This document shows positions 17,665 to 25,518 of a DNA stretch of 64,000 bases, piece after piece. The notes under the pieces are model-generated. The model had not been told where the DNA came from, ran no database searches, and was given only the letters and a program-made list of their open reading frames with translations. Source of the DNA: Chryseobacterium indologenes (GTDB lineage Bacteria; Bacteroidota; Bacteroidia; Flavobacteriales; Weeksellaceae); the NCBI RefSeq assembly GCF_018362995.1, contig NZ_CP074372.1:310001-374000 (forward strand), written 5' to 3'. The translations under genes were made by a program, and so were the position numbers. Numbering within the stretch: the stretch's first letter is position 1; each line of letters opens with the position of its first letter.

Positions 17665-17745
17665 TCTCCGCATCAGGATCTAAAACGCGGAGAGAAAAAA
17701 GATTTATTTAACTGAAAAAGGCTGTCTCTGGTTGAGGCAGCCTTT
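17665..17745. terminator. Two hairpins between convergent genes
   Basis: First stem CTCCGC / GCGGAG at 17666-17692. The second is a strong terminator, AAAAGGCTGTCTC pairing with GAGGCAGCCTTTT (one mismatch) at 17716-17744 with T-tracts on both strands. They separate the plus-strand metalloprotease from the minus-strand monooxygenase. Confidence 0.8.
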
Positions 17746-17748
17746 TGT

Positions 17749-18915
17749 TTATGATGAAGTAAGATGACCATTAAAAAAGTCCAGCATGGTTGCCAATGAC
17801 TTTTCAGAATGCATCCGTTCGCCGTTTTCCAGAGATTCCTGTGTGGCAATGGCAGCTCTCTTCCGCATGTGAAGTTCGTAGTTGGAAATCGCTTCCTGTA
17901 AAGTGCTGTAAGTATCATTCGTTAAATATTCACTCAGTTCAAGTGCGTCCAGCATAGCCATATTGGCACCTTCTCCTGCAAATGGAGGCATTACGTGGGC
18001 TGCATCGCCTATCAGAGTCAGATTGGATTGTGCTTCCCAGGTCTGATCTGAAGGCATAGCGTAGATCAGGCGCGGAATAAATGGAGTGGCAGCATTTTCA
18101 AACAATTCATTCCAGACGGGGCTCCATTCGGAATATTCTGTTTTGAACCATTGTAGTATCTGTGCATTATCAGAAAAATCAAGACCGCTGTCTGCAGGCC
18201 AGTTTTCATCAGCTTTAAAGCTTGCATAAAATCCCAGATCTCCGTTACCTTTCTGACCCAGCAGAATATTTTTGGTATTTCCGAATGCCATTATTTTTCC
18301 TCCTTTAATCATGGCATCAATCTGAGGAGCAGCTTCCTTTGAAACATTTCCTTCCAGCATGATAATTCCGGAATAAACAGGTTTAATATCAGTAAGATAA
18401 GGCCGTATTTTAGAATTAGCTCCATCACCTGCAATCACAAGATCTGCATATTCTGAAGTTCCGTTTTTAAAATGCATAAGCCATCCTTCATTCTGAGATT
18501 CCATCTTTAGAAAATGACTGTCCCAGACTACGGTCTCAGGATGTAGTGACTCTAAAAGCATATTCCTTAAAGGTCCGCGGTCTATTTCTGGACGGAAATG
18601 TTCCTCGCCAAAATCTTCTTCGGGTTTCATCTCATGATCATTGAAAAATATTTCTGCCTTTTCATTCATTATCAGTGTTCTGTCTGCTCCGGGGCGGAAA
18701 GTCTTTTTGAATTCCTCCAGCAGTTCTGCTTTACGGATGGCTGCTAATCCGGAATCTTCATGCATGTCGAGAGGAGAGCCCTGTACCCGTGCATTTTTAT
18801 TGAAATCTCTTTCATATACTTTTACGTTGGCTCCTTTCAACTGTAAAAGTCTTGCCAGTGTAAGCCCTGCGGGACCGCCACCAACGATTGCTATTGATTT
18901 GTTTTCTATCAGCAT
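17749..18915 (-). CDS. Tet(X)-like FAD-dependent monooxygenase
   Basis: 388 residues, the same length as Tet(X). FAD-binding marks are complete: GGGPAG at 12-17, ERD at 35-37, a DG motif at 164-165 and GDAAHVMPPFAGEG at 303-316. Compared by eye with Tet(X) recalled from memory, the residues that contact tetracycline differ: Q192 corresponds to E188, R213 to K207, H234 to G228 and G236 to Y230. It is thus a member of the same flavoprotein family, but tetracycline inactivation should not be assumed. An AraC-type regulator ends 27 nt upstream on the same strand, so the pair is probably co-transcribed. Confidence 0.88.
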   Translation of the reverse strand: MLIENKSIAIVGGGPAGLTLARLLQLKGANVKVYERDFNKNARVQGSPLDMHEDSGLAAIRKAELLEEFKKTFRPGADRTLIMNEKAEIFFNDHEMKPEEDFGEEHFRPEIDRGPLRNMLLESLHPETVVWDSHFLKMESQNEGWLMHFKNGTSEYADLVIAGDGANSKIRPYLTDIKPVYSGIIMLEGNVSKEAAPQIDAMIKGGKIMAFGNTKNILLGQKGNGDLGFYASFKADENWPADSGLDFSDNAQILQWFKTEYSEWSPVWNELFENAATPFIPRLIYAMPSDQTWEAQSNLTLIGDAAHVMPPFAGEGANMAMLDALELSEYLTNDTYSTLQEAISNYELHMRKRAAIATQESLENGERMHSEKSLATMLDFFNGHLTSS

Positions 18916-18942
18916 TGTTAATTTAAATTTTACAATGCAAAT

Positions 18943-19698
18943 TTATTTTCCTTTCAATACGGATAATAGTACAAATCGGTCGTTTTTATTTTTGGATAAT
19001 TCTTTAGGAGCAACTCCGGAAAACTTCTTCACTTCTTTGATGAAATGGTTTTGATCAGTATAATTAAGTTCGGGAAAGAGTCTTCCCTGCGCGATGTGCT
19101 CCAGAGATACTCTGAAACGTAAAATAGTAGAGTAGGCTTTTAATGATAAGCCAAGCTGTTTGGTAAAATACCGGTTGATCTGCCTGCTGCTCCATCCTGT
19201 TTTTTCAGAAAGTTCCTTTACACTCATTTCTCCTTTTGAAGCATATACCAACTCGAAAAGCCTGTGTTTTCTTTCATCTGCTTTTTGGGGAAGCAGATCT
19301 TTAATTTTTTGGGTTGCTTTTAAACAACAAAGATCAAAGTTTTGTAAATCATCAGCTTTAAAATCCCAGAATCCGTGAGAAAGCTCTTTTCCTATATTTA
19401 ATAGATCAGCGATAGAAGTATTTAAGATATATTCAACAGCAATAGGTTTGAAACTGACAACAAAAGCAGTCATATGGGGAGCGATATATCTTTGCTCCGG
19501 ATAAGTTTCCAACCCGAGAAGCGTTACATGAAAAGGTTCTGAATCCGACTGTGAGAAGAACAAATCAACTCTTCCGTCAGGAATAATCACAACTTCTTTA
19601 GCTTCACCTGAAAGGTTTTGAAACGTTCCCAGATTTTCAACAAAATCAGCAATCTCTTTGTCGGGTTCGATGAAGTTATAATAAAAGTCGTTGTCCAT
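18943..19698 (-). CDS. AraC family transcriptional regulator
   Basis: 251 residues. The N-terminal half carries the DUF6597-like sensing module seen in many flavobacterial AraC proteins (VVIIPDGRVDLFFS...). The C-terminal ~95 residues hold the double helix-turn-helix, with SVKELSEKTGWSSRQINRYF and the FSGVAPKELSK closing helix. It precedes the Tet(X)-like monooxygenase by 27 nt on the same strand and is the obvious candidate for its control. Confidence 0.9.
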   Translation of the reverse strand: MDNDFYYNFIEPDKEIADFVENLGTFQNLSGEAKEVVIIPDGRVDLFFSQSDSEPFHVTLLGLETYPEQRYIAPHMTAFVVSFKPIAVEYILNTSIADLLNIGKELSHGFWDFKADDLQNFDLCCLKATQKIKDLLPQKADERKHRLFELVYASKGEMSVKELSEKTGWSSRQINRYFTKQLGLSLKAYSTILRFRVSLEHIAQGRLFPELNYTDQNHFIKEVKKFSGVAPKELSKNKNDRFVLLSVLKGK

Positions 19699-19863
19699 AT
19701 TTATGCCTGCAGAATGTTGCTTTTAAAGAAGAAAATTACAAAATTTGGAATAGACTGACAAAATATTCCTCATTGTACAGAATTAAAGCAAACCCTAAGA
19801 TTTTAAATCCTATTTTTGTTTTGGAGAGATTTCAAAAATAAATGTATCATAGTTCTTATTCTC

Positions 19864-20445
19864 ATGGACAAATCATCACTTAACACTTACTTTCATTCCC
19901 TTTTCAGTATCAAAGCGGAAGTGGTTGAAAAGATCACAGAAAAATTTATCCATTTTGAATTAAAAGGCAATACTATTTTGTTGGATAAGGATGCAATAAG
20001 TACTAAAACATACTTTCTGGAAAAAGGGTATGTACGTTCCTATATACTGAATGAAGATAATGAGGAAATCACAACCAATATCTATACAGCTCCTTGCTTT
20101 GTGAATGATTTTCTGTCTTTTTTCAGGCAGCAGCCCACCAAAGAAATATACCAGACAGTAACTGACTGTATTTTCTGGGAAACAGGATTGGAGAATGTAC
20201 AGGACAATTTTCACAATATTCCTGAATTCAGGGAGTTCAGCCGGCTTCTTTTTGTGCTTAATTACTACAATATTCATGACAGGCTGATAGAAATGGCAAG
20301 TCAGAAAGCTTCCACAAGATATTTTAACCTGATGAAGAAAGATCCTGATATTTTTCAGCATGTTCCTTTGAAGATAATAGCTTCTTACCTGGGAATCAAA
20401 GACAGTTCCCTGAGCCGGATCAGAAGGGATATTCATAAACTTTAA
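19864..20445 (+). CDS. Crp/Fnr family transcriptional regulator
   Basis: 193 residues from the ATG at 19864; an upstream TTG frame start at 19816 adds unconserved sequence. Residues about 20-120 form a cyclic-nucleotide-binding-type beta-roll (LEKGYVRSYILNEDNEE). The C-terminal part (LKIIASYLGIKDSSLSRIRRD) is a short helix-turn-helix of the kind common in Bacteroidota Crp-like proteins. The cAMP-contact residues are not recognisable, so the ligand is unknown. It starts divergently from the AraC gene (165-nt gap) and precedes a ketopantoate reductase-like gene by 63 nt. Confidence 0.85.
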   Translation: MDKSSLNTYFHSLFSIKAEVVEKITEKFIHFELKGNTILLDKDAISTKTYFLEKGYVRSYILNEDNEEITTNIYTAPCFVNDFLSFFRQQPTKEIYQTVTDCIFWETGLENVQDNFHNIPEFREFSRLLFVLNYYNIHDRLIEMASQKASTRYFNLMKKDPDIFQHVPLKIIASYLGIKDSSLSRIRRDIHKL

Positions 20446-20508
20446 TTTCTTTTCATTTGTCAAGTGATATTTCAGAGATCAACCCTGATCTTTGCTAAAA
20501 ATAATTTC

Positions 20509-21444
20509 ATGAACAAAAAACATATTGTCGTTGTTGGATTAGGTGGAGTAGGCGGTTACTTTGGTTTTAAAATAAATCAGACCAATGAAACTTCCGGAAA
20601 ATATACTGTTTCTTTTGTTGCCAGGGGAGAAACCTATAAAAAAGTAAAAGAAAACGGATTGACTCTGCTGTCTCCCGAACATTCCAATACTCAGACATAT
20701 CCCAATGCTGTGGAAGAGAATATCAGTGATATTCAAAATCCTGATCTCGTGCTGATCTGTGTAAAGGAATATGATCTTGAGAATGTGTGTAAACAACTGC
20801 TGCCAGTCATCAATAAAGAAACCATTTTACTTCCGATGATGAACGGAGCAGATATCTATGACAGAATACGTAAAATAATTCCTGAACATACGGTTCTACC
20901 GACTTGTATCTATGTGGCTTCCCATATTAAAGAAAGGGGAATTGTGGAACATAAAGGAAAAGCCGGGAAAATGATTGTGGGAAGAGATCCTGAGCATTTT
21001 TCTGTTCCTGTAGAATGGATTACAGAGTTATTGGCTGAAAGTAAAATTGATTTTGACTTTAAAGACAATTCATTAACGGATATCTGGACGAAATTTATTT
21101 TCATTGCCAGTTTCGGACTGGTAGCAGCTAAACATAATTCTTCAATAGGAGCTGTCTGTACTGATGAACAGCAGAAGAATGAAGCAACTGAAATTATGAA
21201 AGAAATTAAGCAGATTGCAGATAAAAAAGAAATCTACCTACAGGAAGATATCATTGATAAAACCTTTGAAAAAGCGTCTACTTTTCCTTTTGAAACACCC
21301 ACTTCTTTACAGCTTGATATCAATTCAGGAAAGAAAGAAAACGAACTGGAGCTGTTTGCAGGAGCTGTACTGAAATATGGCTCTGAAACAGGTATTGAAA
21401 CTCCTTTTACTCAGAAAATCTACACTGAGATTAAAGCAAAATAA
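20509..21444 (+). CDS. Ketopantoate reductase family protein (second copy)
   Basis: 311 residues from the ATG at 20509, which puts the NADPH-binding GLGGVGGYFG at residues 10-19; the longer frame from 20464 lacks a conserved N-terminus. The C-terminal ApbA_C helical domain begins near 180 and includes DIWTKFIFIASFG. It is divergent from the copy at 466-1374. 2-dehydropantoate reduction is the known family reaction; which copy, if either, serves coenzyme A synthesis cannot be told from the window. Probably co-transcribed with the Crp/Fnr-like gene. Confidence 0.85.
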   Translation: MNKKHIVVVGLGGVGGYFGFKINQTNETSGKYTVSFVARGETYKKVKENGLTLLSPEHSNTQTYPNAVEENISDIQNPDLVLICVKEYDLENVCKQLLPVINKETILLPMMNGADIYDRIRKIIPEHTVLPTCIYVASHIKERGIVEHKGKAGKMIVGRDPEHFSVPVEWITELLAESKIDFDFKDNSLTDIWTKFIFIASFGLVAAKHNSSIGAVCTDEQQKNEATEIMKEIKQIADKKEIYLQEDIIDKTFEKASTFPFETPTSLQLDINSGKKENELELFAGAVLKYGSETGIETPFTQKIYTEIKAK

Positions 21445-21509
21445 GTTTTGGCTAAAGCCAAAAAGAAAAAGAAATATAAGAAGGCGGGTTAAAACCCGCC
21501 TCTATTGAA
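21443..21509 (+). repeat. Twin-hairpin dispersed repeat, copy A
   Basis: Two palindromes in a row: TTTTGGCTAAAGCCAAAA, a 20-nt A-rich spacer, then AGGCGGGTTAAAACCCGCCT, followed by CTATTGAA. The same pair of stems, spacer length and tail occur on the opposite strand at 45165-45236. It overlaps the stop region of the ketopantoate reductase-like gene and can also act as its terminator. Confidence 0.75.
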
Positions 21510-21621
21510 ATTAAATATAAAAGATAGAAATTTCTTAAGAATTCCCAGATTCTATTCCATAGTTAAGCATCGTGCAGAGGTCTAAATAAAAAATGAATTT
21601 AATACATTGTTGTGTCGACTT

Positions 21622-21972
21622 TTAAGCGTTGTGCATGAATTTCTGCCGATCCAGTAATACTTCATCTGTTTCCCGATGATCAGGATCATCAATACAACAG
21701 TCTACGGGGCATACCGCCTTACACTGAGGTTCCTCATGAAAGCCTTTACATTCCGTACATTTTCCGGATACGATATAATAAACCTCGTCAGACACAGCTT
21801 CATTATAAGTATCGGCATCAGCTTCCGTCCCGTCCGGGAAAGTTATATGACCAGAAAGTTTGGTCTTGTCTTTCCAGCGCCAGTCGATGGCTCCTTCGTA
21901 AATGGCGGAGTTGGGACATTCAGGTTCACAGGCTCCACAATTGATACAGGCATCCGTTATTTTTATAGCCAT
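21622..21972 (-). CDS. 4Fe-4S dicluster ferredoxin
   Basis: 116 residues. Two cysteine clusters are present: CINCGACEPECP (residues 9-20) and CTECKGFHEEPQCKAVCPVDCC, the latter with the enlarged spacing of Azotobacter/Allochromatium-type 2[4Fe-4S] ferredoxins. It would carry electrons at low potential in the cytoplasm. A hairpin lies 24-64 nt upstream, which is either the terminator of the SOD operon or a leader element of this gene. Neighbours with SOD, FMN reductase and a SufR-like regulator point to a redox or Fe-S role. Confidence 0.92.
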   Translation of the reverse strand: MAIKITDACINCGACEPECPNSAIYEGAIDWRWKDKTKLSGHITFPDGTEADADTYNEAVSDEVYYIVSGKCTECKGFHEEPQCKAVCPVDCCIDDPDHRETDEVLLDRQKFMHNA

Positions 21973-21995
21973 ATTGTGTATGTTTAGAGGGTTTT

Positions 21996-22036
21996 AAAAA
22001 GGGATTTCTTCAACGTTGAACGGTTCGGAAATCCCT
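21996..22036 (-). terminator. Terminator or attenuator between the SOD operon and ferredoxin
   Basis: On the minus strand AGGGATTTC pairs with GAAATCCCT (9 bp) and is followed by TTTT. The 19-nt loop contains a perfect 12-bp palindrome, TTCAACGTTGAA (22009-22020). Because only 23 nt separate it from the ferredoxin ATG, a ferredoxin promoter must lie upstream of it or readthrough must occur. Confidence 0.65.
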
Positions 22037-22177
22037 GCTAAACTTAATTACAGCAGTTCAACACTGTTCTTTGAAAATAAGCAGCATAAAGTGTGCTATT
22101 TTTTATTTTTAAATCATTAATCTGCAGCAATTTCTGTGAGAAGTCCCTGCATCTGCTTTATAAAAGGTATCACGAGA

Positions 22178-22762
22178 CTAATCTTTTGACTTTATGAATG
22201 TTGAAGATTTCAGACTTTCTATTTTTTTAGTTGTTGCAATGCTGATAAGTTTATCAAACTTACCGGAATAGAGTTCCGAAATTTCAGTTGAATGTTCAGG
22301 ATCAAATAATGCTGATCTCACAATAGGCACACTGAATGGCAATGGCCATGCTCTTAATGACTTGGCAATAGAATCCATGGCGTTGATTCCCTGCATCGCC
22401 TGAAGACCATCTGCCCAGCATATGAGTCCTACAGTTTTATCTGTAAGGTAAGGTTCGTATCTGTTGGCGGTCACTTCAAGCCAGTCCAGGCAGTTTTTCA
22501 TCACTCCCGGAATGCTTCCGTGATAAAGCGGAGCCAGCCATATATGGAGGTCAGCATCGGTAAACATCTGGGTCATGCGTTCTACTGCCAAAGGAGTTTT
22601 GGAAAGTGTGACATCGAATAGAGGAATGCCGGAATCAGCAAGGGTAAAAATATCAGTCTGGATTCCCAGTATTTTCAGACGCTCTGAAAAATAATTGGAA
22701 ATCAGTCCGGAAGTAGATTGTGTTCTTCTTTCCAGAGATCCGTTGAATATGATTGCTTTCAT
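22178..22762 (-). CDS. NADPH-dependent FMN reductase family protein
   Basis: 194 residues of the flavodoxin-like FMN_red fold. The phosphate-binding FNGSLERRTQST loop is at residues 6-17 and the flavin-facing APLYHGSIPGVMKNCLDWL segment follows at about 77-95, both typical of the family. It would reduce FMN or quinone-like acceptors with NAD(P)H. It is the third gene of the SOD - DUF2480 - FMN reductase operon, with only 3 nt after the DUF2480 stop, so expression follows the SOD promoter and its operator. Confidence 0.88.
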   Translation of the reverse strand: MKAIIFNGSLERRTQSTSGLISNYFSERLKILGIQTDIFTLADSGIPLFDVTLSKTPLAVERMTQMFTDADLHIWLAPLYHGSIPGVMKNCLDWLEVTANRYEPYLTDKTVGLICWADGLQAMQGINAMDSIAKSLRAWPLPFSVPIVRSALFDPEHSTEISELYSGKFDKLISIATTKKIESLKSSTFIKSKD

Positions 22763-22765
22763 TTT

Positions 22766-23266
22766 TTATTGTTTAAAAATTACTTTGGGTAATCCTATCT
22801 CACCATACATCAGTGTTTTAACCAAAGGTTTCAGAAGTCCTGCAGCTAATAAATAGAGGGCGGGATCATGATGGGTACTCGCCCGGACTACTACTTTCTG
22901 ATTTCTGTAATGTTTCAGGTCTGCATAGATAAGACGGCGTTTCCAGAGATCGAGCAGAACCGTTTCTGCATTGTTCAAATCTACATAAGCAGCATAGGGA
23001 GATAGTTTTTCCATGATCAGCATATAGGCCCATGGCGGGATAATGGCATCCGTAGAGCAGATGATTCCTACTGCTTTTTCGTTATAGACAGAAAAATCCA
23101 CCTTAGCAATTGATTCTTTAAACTCTTTTTCCTTGACAATCATTCCCATGAAGAGATGATCTTTGATATCCAGTTCCACAATTTCCGTTTTCGGTTTGTA
23201 ATCTGAAAGATCAAGGGCAATAATGCCTGAAGCTTTTGCTTTATTGATAAAATTTTCCTCAGTCAT
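22766..23266 (-). CDS. DUF2480 family protein
   Basis: 166 residues, recognised as DUF2480, a Bacteroidota family of unknown biochemical function. The conserved segments are DLFM-like DHLFMGMIVKEKEF, CSTDAIIPPWAYMLI and the Ala/Leu-rich C-terminus LLAAGLLKPLVKTLMYGE. No catalytic motif is clear. It is co-directional with SOD (23-nt gap) and FMN reductase (3-nt gap), so it is likely needed in the same oxidative or Fe-S stress setting. Confidence 0.85.
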   Translation of the reverse strand: MTEENFINKAKASGIIALDLSDYKPKTEIVELDIKDHLFMGMIVKEKEFKESIAKVDFSVYNEKAVGIICSTDAIIPPWAYMLIMEKLSPYAAYVDLNNAETVLLDLWKRRLIYADLKHYRNQKVVVRASTHHDPALYLLAAGLLKPLVKTLMYGEIGLPKVIFKQ

Positions 23267-23289
23267 AATTTGTTTACTTTCAGTGTTAC

Positions 23290-23916
23290 TTATCTTACTT
23301 TTGACAAAGCTTCTTCATATTTTCTTTCCACAGAAGACCAATCCAGTACCGACCAGACAGAATCCAGATAATCTGCTCTTTTATTCTGATAGCTCAGATA
23401 ATAAGCATGTTCCCACACATCGATCCCAAGAATCGGGAAACCTCTGTTCATCGAAAGAACATCCATCATCGGATTATCCTGATTAGGGGTTGAACTAATG
23501 GCCAGAGATCCGTTGAATTTTACAAAAAGCCATACCCATCCGGACCCAAACTGTGACAAACCTGTTTTTTTCATTTCAGCTTTAAGATTCTCAAGGCTTC
23601 CAAAAGTTGAAATGACAGCATCGTTAAGTGCTCCTTCGGGGGTAAGTTTGGGCTGGGGTGAAAGAATTTCCCAGAATAATGAGTGATTATAGTGTCCTCC
23701 GCCATTATTTCTTACCGCAGGGCTGTATTCACTTATCCTTTGCAGTAAAGAATCAAGATCAGGATTGACTTCACTGGTTTGTGCAAGGGCTGTACTAAGA
23801 TTATCAACATAGGCTTGGTGGTGACGCTGATGGTGAATTGTCATTGTTGCTTTATCTATAAAAGGTTCCAAAGCATCGTAAGCATAAGGTAGCTGAGGTA
23901 ATGTAAATGGGTCCAT
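23290..23916 (-). CDS. Superoxide dismutase, Mn/Fe family
   Basis: 208 residues, normal for the family and without a signal peptide, so cytoplasmic. The four metal ligands are present: H28 (TIHHQRHH), H78 (GGHYNHSLFW), D166 and H170 (GIDVWEHAYYL). The GGHYNHSLFWE form around the second ligand is more usual for Mn or cambialistic enzymes, but metal cannot be settled from sequence alone. First gene of a three-gene operon. Its promoter (GTTG, 19 nt, TACCTTTG on the minus strand) overlaps a perfect 26-bp palindrome facing a SufR-like regulator gene. Confidence 0.95.
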   Translation of the reverse strand: MDPFTLPQLPYAYDALEPFIDKATMTIHHQRHHQAYVDNLSTALAQTSEVNPDLDSLLQRISEYSPAVRNNGGGHYNHSLFWEILSPQPKLTPEGALNDAVISTFGSLENLKAEMKKTGLSQFGSGWVWLFVKFNGSLAISSTPNQDNPMMDVLSMNRGFPILGIDVWEHAYYLSYQNKRADYLDSVWSVLDWSSVERKYEEALSKVR

Positions 23917-23944
23917 CGTATTTATTTTTTTGATTATTGTCTGA

Positions 23945-23991
23945 CAAAGGTAAAAATATATTTAAATAAAACAACTTTTTAGTTGTTTTAT
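23945..23991 (-). promoter_or_regulatory. SOD operon promoter overlapped by a CAAC-N6-GTTG operator
   Basis: Minus-strand -7 element TACCTTTG at 23952-23945; 19 nt upstream lies GTTG (23975-23972) as the -33 element. That GTTG is one half-site of a perfect 26-bp palindrome at 23966-23991: 11-bp arms ATAAAACAACT / AGTTGTTTTAT around TTTT. The core CAAC-N6-GTTG (23972-23985) equals the motif reported for cyanobacterial SufR. Binding there would block the -33 element. Confidence 0.8.
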
Positions 23992-24046
23992 AGATTTTAT
24001 ACTTTGAAAAGATAAAATATTGTAAGTCTTGTGTTTACATGGTATT

Positions 24047-24106
24047 TTTGGAGGTTATAGAAAATGACTATATTTGTTGTTGAAAAATAAAACAACCTAA
24101 ATATTG
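24047..24106 (+). promoter_or_regulatory. Promoter and operator of the SufR-like gene
   Basis: TTTG at 24047-24050, 18 nt, then TATATTTG at 24069-24076 (perfect TAnnTTTG); a second possible promoter is TTG at 24020 with TATTTTTG at 24043-24050. Just downstream, 24087-24096 repeats the ten-base half-site ATAAAACAAC of the SOD operator, and 24093-24106 reads CAAC-N6-ATTG, one base off the palindromic core. It ends 4 nt before the ATG, which suits autorepression. Confidence 0.7.
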
Positions 24107-24110
24107 CCAA

Positions 24111-24731
24111 ATGAAGAAGCCGGCTGCTGATCGTATTCTGATGTTTTTAAAGATGAGAGGTGAAGTTACATCACTTCTTATCGCTGAAGAATTGTCGATT
24201 ACCAAAGAAGGGGCAAGAAAACACTTACTGAATCTTGCTCAGGAAGGATTGATCCGGTCTTCGGTGAAGAGTGAAGGCGTAGGGCGTCCCTCTACTTACT
24301 ATGCCCTTACGGAAAAAGGATTGGCGCAGTTTCCTGATACCCATGCAGATGTAACCGTCCAGATCCTGAAATCAGTGAAAAATCTTTTAGGTGAAAATGC
24401 CCTGAATTTATTAATCAGTGATCGTGAGAAAAATACTCATGAGCGATATGAAAAACTACTTTCTAAGGCAAAATCTCTGGAGCAGCGCCTTGAATCTCTT
24501 GCAAAAGTACGTAGCGAAGAAGGATATATGGCAGAATGGAAAAAAGAAGGAACAGATTATTTTCTTATAGAAAATCATTGTCCGATATGTGCTGCAGCAA
24601 CAGAATGTCAGGGATTCTGCCGTGCTGAATTATCCAATTTCCAGTCGCTGATCGGGAAAGAATATACGGTTGAAAGAATAGACCATATTATTTCCGGCGG
24701 ACAGCGTTGTGTTTATAAAATCAGTCAATAA
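24111..24731 (+). CDS. SufR-like iron-sulfur transcriptional regulator (COG2345)
   Basis: 206 residues. An N-terminal winged helix-turn-helix (residues 5-75, with SLLIAEELSITKEGARKHLLNL cut here to its core EELSITKEGARKHL and the wing GVGRPSTYYALT) precedes a helical linker and a C-terminal cysteine domain: C157, C160, C166, C170 and C200 in NHCPICAAATECQGFC and GGQRC. This layout is that of SufR-type repressors, which lose DNA binding when their [4Fe-4S] cluster is damaged. It is divergent from the SOD operon; both promoters hold CAAC-N6-GTTG-type sites. The HAD gene follows after 15 nt. Confidence 0.88.
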   Translation: MKKPAADRILMFLKMRGEVTSLLIAEELSITKEGARKHLLNLAQEGLIRSSVKSEGVGRPSTYYALTEKGLAQFPDTHADVTVQILKSVKNLLGENALNLLISDREKNTHERYEKLLSKAKSLEQRLESLAKVRSEEGYMAEWKKEGTDYFLIENHCPICAAATECQGFCRAELSNFQSLIGKEYTVERIDHIISGGQRCVYKISQ

Positions 24732-24746
24732 TTTATCATTCGGAAG

Positions 24747-25394
24747 ATGGCTTTAAAAGCAGTAATATTTGACATGGATGGAGTCCTGATAGATTCAGAA
24801 AAATTCTGGACTCAGGCAGAGCTTGATGTATTTTCATCCTATGGAGTACAAGTTACGGAAGAGCTGGCGGCACAAACCAAATACATGACTACCCAGGAAG
24901 TGACAGAATTCTGGTATGAAAGATTTCCATGGGAAAACCGGGATGCATCTGATCTGGAAAATAAAGTCGTTTCAAAAGTAATCGAGCTGATACAAAACCA
25001 GGATTGTAGCATGGCCGGTGTAGAGGAATTTATCAGACATCTTAAGAATAAAGAATATAAAATAGGATTGGCAACTAATGCGCCTTTGCGTGTGGCACAC
25101 GTAGTTCTGGAAAAACTTCAGGTTCGCGATTTGTTTGATACTGTTCATTCATCTGAATTTGAAACCCATGGCAAACCTCATCCTGCTGTATATCTTACTT
25201 CTGCAAAAAACCTTGGTATCTCTCCTGAATACTGCATTGCTATTGAAGACAGCCATTCAGGATTAAAAGCAGCAAAAGAAGCAGGAATGCAGACCATAAT
25301 TTTCACTAATAATGATGAAAGCGTAAATTCTAATCTTGCCGATTTTAAAATATTGAACTTTAGGAATGCTTTGCTGCCGGTGTTTGGGGAATAA
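24747..25394 (+). CDS. HAD family phosphatase (beta-phosphoglucomutase/HxpB-like)
   Basis: 215 residues, HAD subfamily IA. The motifs are FDMDGVLIDSE (nucleophile D9 and acid D11), the threonine motif LATNA, K in GKPHPAVYL and the acidic IEDSHSGLKAAKEAG. The helical cap follows motif I. Sugar phosphates, including hexitol phosphates, are the usual substrates for such proteins. It lies 15 nt after the SufR-like regulator and is probably co-transcribed, though a direct role in Fe-S stress is not evident. Confidence 0.88.
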   Translation: MALKAVIFDMDGVLIDSEKFWTQAELDVFSSYGVQVTEELAAQTKYMTTQEVTEFWYERFPWENRDASDLENKVVSKVIELIQNQDCSMAGVEEFIRHLKNKEYKIGLATNAPLRVAHVVLEKLQVRDLFDTVHSSEFETHGKPHPAVYLTSAKNLGISPEYCIAIEDSHSGLKAAKEAGMQTIIFTNNDESVNSNLADFKILNFRNALLPVFGE

Positions 25395-25518
25395 GTTGAT
25401 AGGTAATAGTGAATGGGGAATAGTGAATCCGCCTCACTGTGAATTTTAATACATGCTGCAAAAATTGACGATTGAATGCGCAGCAAATTGACTATTGATA
25501 TAACCCCGCAACCCGCTC
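25395..25518. repeat. Short internal direct repeats between convergent genes
   Basis: GGTAATAGTGAAT and GGGAATAGTGAAT lie 16 nt apart, followed by AAATTGACGATTGA and AAATTGACTATTGA separated by GCGCAGC-containing sequence. Such AT-rich 'aatagtgaat' and 'ttgactattga' words resemble dispersed intergenic filler in flavobacteria; no second copy was found in the window. Confidence 0.4.

Noticed and set aside
17749..18915. Annotation as tetracycline resistance gene tet(X)
   Set aside because: Overall family and length match, but the substrate-contact positions appear different in a by-eye alignment; only a family-level name is justified.
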